A stretch of DNA of 10,504 nucleotides from Actinomycetes bacterium. Lineage in GTDB: Bacteria; Actinomycetota; Acidimicrobiia; Acidimicrobiales; Acidimicrobiaceae. Shown piece after piece: positions 5,706-10,504 of the stretch. The position numbers were made by a program, and so were the translations under genes. Location: contig JAJYFP010000013.1 in assembly GCA_021790855.1 (NCBI GenBank), positions 1 through 10,504 of the forward strand, in the 5' to 3' direction. The notes under the pieces were generated by a model. It ran no database searches. It had not been told where the DNA came from and saw only the letters and a program-made list of their open reading frames with translations. Every line of letters starts with the position of its first letter. Position 1 is the stretch's first letter.

Positions 5706-8192
5706 CTACTCAGAACCCATTCCCGCTAGCTCTATCGGTGGTGGCTCAAAACCTTCAACAACCGTTAGAACTACCTCATCACCATCTGCGTCCGCTACGA
5801 CGGTCTCACCGACTCGGAAGTCCTTGGATAACAACTTTTCAGAAAGTTGGTCTTCAAGCATCCTCTGAATCGTTCTTCTAAGAGGTCGCGCTCCAAGTTG
5901 TGGATCATAGCCCTTCTTCGCCAAAAGCTCTCTGGCAGCCTGCGTTAATTCAAGACCAATACCTTGGGCCTCAAGTTGGATCTGCACTCTCTTTATAAAC
6001 AGATCGACTATCCGTACGACTTCGCTCATCGAAAGCTCATGGAAGACTATGACATCATCGATCCTGTTCAAAAACTCAGGCTTGAAGTGAGATTTCAAAG
6101 CATCGTTTACTTTAAGCTTCATCTTCTCATAGGTCACGTCTTCCGACGCCTTACCAAAGCCAACTGAGGCTTTACGTAGATCCGCAGTTCCAAGATTAGA
6201 GGTCATAATCAGAATCGTATTTTTGAAGTCGACCGTTCGGCCTTGAGCATCCGTCAACCTACCGTCTTCAAGTATTTGAAGGAGGGTATTGAAGATATCC
6301 GGATGTGCCTTCTCAATCTCATCAAACAACACAACCGAGAACGGCTTCCGACGCACAGCTTCCGTCAGCTGACCACCTTCATCGTATCCAACGTATCCCG
6401 GAGGAGAACCCACTAGCCTTGAGACGGAGTGCTTCTCCATATACTCAGACATGTCAAGCTGGATTAAAGCAGACTCATCGCCAAACAAAAACTCCGCTAG
6501 CGTCTTCGCCAACTCTGTCTTTCCAACTCCAGTTGGACCCAAGAAAATAAATGAACCCGAAGGACGACGAGGATCTTTCAGACCGGCCCTAGTTCTTCTA
6601 ATCGCCCGTGACAAAGCCTTTATAGCTTCTTCCTGGCCGATAATTCTTCTGTGAAGTTCATCTTCCATCCTTAGAAGCTTGGCTGTCTCTTCTTCAGTCA
6701 ACTTATAGACCGGTATGCCTGTCCAAGTTGCAAGAACTTCGGCTATAACTTCCTCGTCCACAACGTCGTAGAGCTCTTTGCCATGACTCTTCCAGTCTGC
6801 TTCGAGAATATTTCGTTTGTCCGTTAGCTCCTTCTCGGAAGCGGCTAAGTTCTTAGCTTCATCAAAGTTTTGCATATCCACGGCGGAGTCTTTGCGCTTT
6901 CTTACCTTCGTAAGTTCTGCGTCAAGCTCCTTTAGCTCGGGAGGAGACGTCACACGTTTTATCCGAAGCCTCGAGCCAGCTTCGTCTATCAAGTCGATAG
7001 CTTTATCCGGAAGAAATCTATCCGAGATATATCGGTCCGCTAGGTTCGCCGCTGCCACAAGCGCCTGATCGGTTATCGTAACACTATGGTGTGCCTCGTA
7101 TCGATCTCTCAGGCCCTTCAAGATCTCCAACGTCTGTTCCAAAGTAGGTTCATCAACTTTAATTGGTTGAAATCGCCTTTCAAGAGCTGCATCTTTTTCG
7201 AGATGTTTTCGATACTCGTCAATAGTCGTCGCACCGATAGTTTGAAGTTCTCCTCTGGCCAGCATCGGTTTCAGAATTGACGCCGCATCAATCGCCCCTT
7301 CAGCAGCGCCAGCGCCTACCAAAGTGTGCAGCTCGTCAATGAATAAAACGATATTGTCCTTAGTCCTAACCTCTTTGAGAACTTTCTTTAGCCTCTCTTC
7401 AAAGTCTCCTCGGTACCTGCTCCCAGCAACCAAGGCTCCTAAATCAAGCGTATAGATCTGCTTTCCTCTTAGAGTGTCCGGAACGTCGTTAGCTACAATA
7501 CGTTGGGCTAGTCCTTCGACCACAGCCGTCTTCCCTACACCAGGCTCACCGATTAAAACCGGGTTGTTTTTGGTTCTCCTTGAAAGAACTTGCATCATGC
7601 GCTCAATCTCTCGCTCTCGACCCACAACTGGATCAAGCTTCTTCTCACGAGCCATCTGCGTCAAGTTTCTACCAAACTGATCCAATACTGGTGAACCCGC
7701 AGGATTATCTTGACCCGAGGAAGAACCAACGCCAGCGTTAGCCGTCTCCTTGCCCGACGAGGTCGACAGTATATGAATGACCTGTTGGCGAACTTTAGCC
7801 AAGTCAGCACCCAAGCTAATCAGAACCTGGGCTGCCTCGCCTTCACCCTCTCGGACCAAACCTAAAAGCATATGCTCGGTCCCAATGTAGTTATGTCCCA
7901 ACTGCAGCGCCTCGCGTAAGGACAGCTCAAGCACCTTCTTAGCTCTAGGAGTAAAAGGTGGGGACCCAGGTGCAGATCCCTGAGCCGGTCCAATCTTTTC
8001 TTCAACCTTCTCCCTCACGGCTGCCAAAGAAATTCCTAGCGACTCAAGAGCCTGCGCCGCAACACCGTCACCTTCGTGGATCAAACCCAAGAGGATGTGC
8101 TCAGTTCCTATATAGTTATGGTTGAGCAGCTTCGCTTCTTCTTGAGCGAGCACTAAGACTCTTCTAGCTCTATCTGTAAATCTTTCAAACAA
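5706..8192 (-). CDS. clpC: ClpC, AAA+ unfoldase of the ClpCP protease
   Basis: Hexameric ATPase of 828 aa that unfolds substrates and feeds them to ClpP in the cytoplasm. The N-domain has two Clp_N repeats (about 1-70 and 75-145, each with HNYIGTEH). The D1 AAA+ domain has Walker A GEPGVGKT (215-222) and Walker B VLFIDEL (282-288). A UVR/M-domain coiled coil lies at about 424-459. The D2 domain has Walker A GPTGVGKT (552-559), Walker B VLFDE (621-625) and a VGF loop (677-679) of the kind that docks on ClpP. All ATPase motifs are intact. The start is TTG at 8192 ([13 protein letters not shown] is the canonical ClpC N-terminus) with AGGAGG 7 nt upstream. It appears to be monocistronic: a terminator follows and a long leader precedes, with a HAIR-like repeat and a hairpin over the Shine-Dalgarno. 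clpP is not in the window. Confidence 0.98.
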   Translation of the reverse strand: MFERFTDRARRVLVLAQEEAKLLNHNYIGTEHILLGLIHEGDGVAAQALESLGISLAAVREKVEEKIGPAQGSAPGSPPFTPRAKKVLELSLREALQLGHNYIGTEHMLLGLVREGEGEAAQVLISLGADLAKVRQQVIHILSTSSGKETANAGVGSSSGQDNPAGSPVLDQFGRNLTQMAREKKLDPVVGREREIERMMQVLSRRTKNNPVLIGEPGVGKTAVVEGLAQRIVANDVPDTLRGKQIYTLDLGALVAGSRYRGDFEERLKKVLKEVRTKDNIVLFIDELHTLVGAGAAEGAIDAASILKPMLARGELQTIGATTIDEYRKHLEKDAALERRFQPIKVDEPTLEQTLEILKGLRDRYEAHHSVTITDQALVAAANLADRYISDRFLPDKAIDLIDEAGSRLRIKRVTSPPELKELDAELTKVRKRKDSAVDMQNFDEAKNLAASEKELTDKRNILEADWKSHGKELYDVVDEEVIAEVLATWTGIPVYKLTEEETAKLLRMEDELHRRIIGQEEAIKALSRAIRRTRAGLKDPRRPSGSFIFLGPTGVGKTELAKTLAEFLFGDESALIQLDMSEYMEKHSVSRLVGSPPGYVGYDEGGQLTEAVRRKPFSVVLFDEIEKAHPDIFNTLLQILEDGRLTDAQGRTVDFKNTILIMTSNLGTADLRKASVGFGKASEDVTYEKMKLKVNDALKSHFKPEFLNRIDDVIVFHELSMSEVVRIVDLFIKRVQIQLEAQGIGLELTQAARELLAKKGYDPQLGARPLRRTIQRMLEDQLSEKLLSKDFRVGETVVADADGDEVVLTVVEGFEPPPIELAGMGSE

Positions 8193-8199
8193 GTTCTTG

Positions 8200-8205
8200 C
8201 CTCCT
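8200..8205 (-). promoter_or_regulatory. Shine-Dalgarno of clpC (TTG start)
   Basis: AGGAGG on the minus strand lies exactly 7 nt before TTG8192, which fixes a TTG start that agrees with the ClpC family N-terminus. AGGAG is also the 3' arm of a short hairpin (8201-8213). Confidence 0.85.
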
Positions 8206-8213
8206 AGAAGGAG
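8201..8213 (-). promoter_or_regulatory. Possible Shine-Dalgarno-masking hairpin before clpC
   Basis: On the minus strand CTCCT-TCT-AGGAG can fold into a 5-bp stem with a 3-nt loop in which the 3' arm is the clpC Shine-Dalgarno. The stem is short and the loop tight, so stability is doubtful. A temperature-sensitive or otherwise conditional block on translation is an inference. Confidence 0.3.
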
Positions 8214-8233
8214 TTGAGTACGTCATATTCAAT
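8213..8233. promoter_or_regulatory. HAIR-like inverted repeat (candidate HspR operator) upstream of clpC
   Basis: Read on the plus strand, GTTGAGT-N7-ATTCAAT matches the HspR-associated inverted repeat HAIR (CTTGAGT-N7-ACTCAAG) at 11 of 14 arm positions with exactly the right spacer. It sits about 8-28 bases upstream of the clpC Shine-Dalgarno, a plausible place for a repressor. No HspR gene is in the window. Confidence 0.4.
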
Positions 8234-8259
8234 TCTACTAACAATTTCGCTCTATACGT

Positions 8260-8265
8260 TTTATA
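8260..8265 (-). promoter_or_regulatory. Candidate -10 box for clpC
   Basis: TATAAA on the minus strand lies about 68 nt upstream of the TTG start, and transcription from it would run through the HAIR-like repeat. There is no recognisable -35 at 16-18 bp. A second candidate is the extended -10 TGGTATAGT further upstream (8416-8408), also without a clear -35. Confidence 0.25.
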
Positions 8266-8745
8266 GTCCTACCTGATCTTTCACTTCTACACTAATGACA
8301 ACGCTTAAACATCGTGTAAGCTTCCAGGATTGGCTGAGCACTGCCTGAGAAGATTCTCTGTAAGACCTGACCGGCTAACGAAAAGGTAACTGCTCTCCAA
8401 GCTATACACTATACCATAGATCTCCTCCAACTTGACCAAAAAACAAAACTGCTGCAACAACCTGCTGCACAGGTCGCATCTCACATGAACCTGCTTCATG
8501 ATACCTGACAGATATCACCTTCCTCTGTTGCGAACAGGTAAAAACTCTTCGGCATCTTCCTCAAGAACGTTTAGCTCATTACAGAGCACCGGCTCTAACT
8601 AATGCACTTTCCCATACTGCACCAAGAGCTAACTACTGCCCCTAATAAGATTCAACCGCGTTGAGTCAGAGTCCCCAAGTACACCAATCTCAGGGACCTC
8701 GCGCCAAAGCAGACGTTGTCTTTACCGACTCTCAAGCAAGAGAAC

Positions 8746-8925
8746 ATGGAGATATTGCTACGTCACTATGAAGGTCAAGCGAACTATATCGAGCAAATTA
8801 CTCAAACCCTGAAGTCAGGTCAGACCTCACAGTCAGAGAATTTCTCGACAATTCTTCAAGTGATCGCCTTTGAATTGTCGATATTGCTCGCAACTAACCT
8901 ATTTTGTATTACTAGTGCACACTAA
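8746..8925 (+). CDS. Doubtful small ORF, possible one-helix membrane peptide
   Basis: Not recognised. From ATG8746 it encodes 59 residues (or 69 from TTG8716). It has a polar, helix-compatible N-terminal half (MEILLRHYEGQANYIEQ) and a hydrophobic stretch of about 18-20 residues (ILQVIAFELSILLATNLFCI) that could span a membrane. Its stop overlaps the proposed GTG start of the polyprenyl synthase by 11 bases, which would allow coupled translation. Against it: no clear Shine-Dalgarno, no homology I can recall, and the length is within chance for this composition. Probably not a gene. Confidence 0.15.
   Translation: MEILLRHYEGQANYIEQITQTLKSGQTSQSENFSTILQVIAFELSILLATNLFCITSAH
8884..8912 (+). promoter_or_regulatory. 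Weak promoter candidate for the polyprenyl synthase
   Basis: TTGCTC (8884-8889), a 17-bp spacer and TATTAC (8907-8912) resemble -35 and -10 boxes. If used, transcription would begin near 8918-8920, just inside the GTG8915 start, and would force use of ATG8957. This conflicts with the family-based start, so confidence is low. Confidence 0.2.
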
Positions 8926-9901
8926 AGATTTTCAAATACCACAGATCGCAAGCGCAATGCAGGAACTAGAGAACCATCTAATCGATGCAGTGAAGAGTGA
9001 CGATCCTTTTCTGACAGAGATATCGACACATTTGATCGGAGCTGGTGGCAAAAGAGTGAGACCCACCCTAGCGCTAGCTTCCGCTCTTTCCGTTTCCTCA
9101 ATACTTGATTACCGGTGTTACCACGGAGCCGTCGCGGTTGAGCTCGTCCACTTAGCATCTTTGCATCACGATGACGTTATGGACGAGGCTACCTCCCGAA
9201 GAAACGTGGCTTCTGTCAACAGCCGCTGGGGCAATCAAATCGCAGTAGTAACAGGTGACTTTCTCCTAGCGAGAGCTGCGGGAATAGCTGCTCGGCTTGG
9301 ATCTGAGGTTGCTGAACTCTTAGCCGACACCTTAGCTGACATGTGTACGGGGCAGATACTGGAAGTAAAGTCGGGGTTCAACCTAGATCGAAGCGAGGAG
9401 GAGTACTTAGAGGCCATCTCCGGTAAGACGGCTTCCCTACTTGGAGCTTCGTGCAAAATAGGTGCATCGGTAGCCGGAGGATCCGAAGACGAGAAAACTT
9501 TACTAAACGAACTTGGTCATAGCTTTGGAATGATCTTTCAGATCAGAGACGATATTTTGGACTTTATTGCCGACCGCTCGACTCTTGGGAAGACTCCTGG
9601 CCAAGATCTAACAGAAGGCGTGTACACCTTGCCCATGATCTATGGGCTTCGCAATCCAAAGGTGTCCAAGGCACTAGGAGAACTTCTCAAAAGCCCTGAT
9701 ATTGACCTCTCTAGAATTAATCAATTACTACTTGACAGCGGAGCTTTCCTCCGTTCAGCGGAAATCCTTGGTCGCTACCTTCGAAGGTGCAAAGAGGTGG
9801 CGGACGAACTTAACTCAGGACCCATCTGGGATGTCGTCGAAGTCGCTGGATCTCTCGTCGACTCGTTAATGCAGGTCCTGCAGGCGTATCCTAATGAATA
9901 A
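8915..9901 (+). CDS. Long-chain (E)-polyprenyl diphosphate synthase
   Basis: Trans-prenyltransferase that adds isopentenyl diphosphate units to an allylic primer, probably making the menaquinone side chain or a similar polyprenyl chain. From GTG8915 it has 328 aa, normal for the family. Motifs: GAGGKRVRP (about 42-50), first aspartate-rich motif DDVMD (86-90), GKTASLLGASC (about 170-180) and second aspartate-rich motif DDILD (212-216) in QIRDDILDF. The residues five and four before the first motif are Ala and Ser (ASLHHDD), small side chains that in characterised enzymes such as Thermotoga octaprenyl synthase allow long products. The start is uncertain. GTG8915 gives about 43 residues before GGKR, as expected; ATG8957 is the alternative; TTG8870 would add unconserved residues. 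None has a good Shine-Dalgarno. Convergent with lysS, 8-bp gap. HepT, GrcC or IspB names would be guesses. Confidence 0.93.
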   Translation: MHTKDFQIPQIASAMQELENHLIDAVKSDDPFLTEISTHLIGAGGKRVRPTLALASALSVSSILDYRCYHGAVAVELVHLASLHHDDVMDEATSRRNVASVNSRWGNQIAVVTGDFLLARAAGIAARLGSEVAELLADTLADMCTGQILEVKSGFNLDRSEEEYLEAISGKTASLLGASCKIGASVAGGSEDEKTLLNELGHSFGMIFQIRDDILDFIADRSTLGKTPGQDLTEGVYTLPMIYGLRNPKVSKALGELLKSPDIDLSRINQLLLDSGAFLRSAEILGRYLRRCKEVADELNSGPIWDVVEVAGSLVDSLMQVLQAYPNE

Positions 9902-9909
9902 AGAGTTGT

Positions 9910-10504
9910 CTAGGTTTCAGGACGCATGGTTGGGAAGAGGACTACCTCTCTGATCTGTTGATTGTTAGTAAGCAACATCACTAGTCGATCGATACCGATA
10001 CCAAGTCCTCCAGTTGGGGGTAGACCATACTCCAATGATCTAAGATAGTCTTCATCAAGAACCATGGCTTCAGCGTCGCCGGCTTCTCGGGCTGCTAGCT
10101 GAGCTTCAAATCGTTCTCGCTGGACCTTAGGATCATTTAACTCAGAGAATGCATTCGCTAGCTCCCGTCCAGCAACAAAAGCCTCAAATCGCTCGACTCG
10201 ATTCGCTTTGTCTCTGTGTTGTCTAGCAAGAGGAGACACCTCTGTCGGAAAGTCCAATACGAAAGTAGGTTGTATTAGAGTAGATTCAGTCGTCTTTTCG
10301 TAGAGTTCGACTACCTTTTTGCCTGGGCCCCAATCTGGTTTAGCCTCAACGTCATACTCCTTGAGCAGTCCCTCAAGACGCCCTAGGTCCATCTCTAATG
10401 AGATCTGCTCTCCTAACTTTTCCGATACAAGGTTTTCTAGAGTATCTCTACGCCATGGAGGGGTAAAATCCAAAAGCTCAGAACCGTACGGCACTACAGT
10501 TGAC
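9910..10504 (-). CDS. lysS: Class II lysyl-tRNA synthetase, C-terminal part (5' end outside window)
   Basis: Charges tRNA-Lys with lysine in the cytosol. Only the last 198 or so codons are present; the frame stays open to the right edge (preceding residues S-T-V before [16 protein letters not shown]), so GTG at 10494 is an internal Val and not a start. Visible family marks: [10 protein letters not shown], the stretch [54 protein letters not shown] (class II motif 3 with its Arg) and the C-terminal LFPTMRPE. Motifs 1 and 2 and the OB-fold anticodon domain lie beyond the edge. It converges on the polyprenyl synthase with 8 bp between stop codons and no obvious hairpin terminator. Neighbourhood with clpC matches mycobacteria. 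Confidence 0.97.
   Translation of the reverse strand, partial: STVVPYGSELLDFTPPWRRDTLENLVSEKLGEQISLEMDLGRLEGLLKEYDVEAKPDWGPGKKVVELYEKTTESTLIQPTFVLDFPTEVSPLARQHRDKANRVERFEAFVAGRELANAFSELNDPKVQRERFEAQLAAREAGDAEAMVLDEDYLRSLEYGLPPTGGLGIGIDRLVMLLTNNQQIREVVLFPTMRPET

Larger units (their letters stand above)
8193..8914. other. Long gene-poor divergent region between clpC and the polyprenyl synthase
   Basis: About 720 bp with frequent stops on both strands and no recognisable tRNA, tmRNA, SRP or RNase P RNA. It holds the clpC leader elements near its left end and must hold promoters for both flanking genes. Other structure: a perfect 6-bp inverted repeat CATGAA-N5-TTCATG (8484-8500), two copies of AACCTGCT (8459-8466 and 8488-8495), a 5-bp hairpin AGAGC/GCTCT (8583-8596) and two copies of CTGCTGCA near 8449-8469. 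In mycobacteria lsr2 sits between clpC and lysS, but I see no trace of it here. A small open frame (8746-8925) at the right end is doubtful. Confidence 0.5.

Noticed and set aside
8305..8499. Minus-strand open frame of 64 codons in the clpC upstream region
   Set aside because: Cys-rich and odd composition, no convincing Shine-Dalgarno, its ATG falls in the CATGAA/TTCATG repeat, and no recognisable homology.
8528..8545. Actinobacterial SOS-box-like CGAAC near 8531
   Set aside because: Only a half-site; the matching GTTCG arm is absent.
8636..8672. Possible tRNA T-arm (GGTTGAATC on the minus strand)
   Set aside because: T-loop does not match the TTCRA consensus and no acceptor stem or anticodon arm can be built around it.
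8658..8682. Second HAIR-like site (TTGAGT near 8660 with CCCCAAG downstream)
   Set aside because: The arms fit only with a 6-nt spacer and the right arm is poor; the better candidate is at 8213-8233.
1..10504. Insertion sequences, CRISPR arrays, attachment sites, defence or secondary-metabolite clusters
   Set aside because: No transposase or integrase motifs, no regularly spaced repeats, and every long frame is assigned to a housekeeping family.

Overview
The window looks like a housekeeping segment of an actinobacterial chromosome. The gene set carD, ispD/ispF, a SpoU-type rRNA methylase (rlmB), radA, disA, clpC and lysS in one neighbourhood is, from memory, the one around Rv3579c to Rv3598c in Mycobacterium tuberculosis. 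A DisA-type diadenylate cyclase, a CarD, a GlxR/Rv3676-like Crp and a ClpC point the same way. Base composition is only about half G+C by eye, which is low for the phylum. An Acidimicrobiia-type or other moderate-GC actinobacterium is my guess, not something the sequence proves.

Layout from left to right. Bases 1-2261 hold a minus-strand operon carD > ispDF > rlmB, with an 18-bp gap and then a 4-base ATGA overlap; rlmB runs off the left edge. A 121-bp divergent region separates it from a plus-strand crp-family gene (2383-3063) that converges on disA with a 7-bp gap. radA > disA (minus, 5-bp gap) follow at 3071-5517. A spacer of 188 bp contains a perfect 14-bp-stem hairpin that ends the clpC transcript. 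clpC (minus) fills 5706-8192. A gene-poor stretch of about 720 bp follows, then a plus-strand long-chain polyprenyl diphosphate synthase gene (8915-9901), which converges with an 8-bp gap on the 3' part of lysS (minus, cut by the right edge).

How the genes fit together. IspDF supplies the MEP pathway to isopentenyl units, which the polyprenyl synthase polymerises, probably for menaquinone or lipid-carrier chains. RadA and DisA form the known pair of recombination helicase and DNA-scanning c-di-AMP synthase. CarD sets rRNA and stress promoter activity, and Crp should read cAMP. ClpC is the unfoldase of the ClpCP protease. RlmB and LysRS serve translation.

Most notable points. The crp gene has no ATG, GTG or TTG anywhere in its first 75 codons, yet has an excellent Shine-Dalgarno followed at ideal distance by ATC, so a non-canonical AUC start (or a sequence error) is implied. 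Most starts in the window are not ATG. clpC has a HAIR-like (HspR) inverted repeat and a hairpin that could hide its Shine-Dalgarno. IspD and IspF are fused, and cysS is absent from its usual place. I found no mobile element, CRISPR array, tRNA or rRNA, and no clearly new multi-gene system.
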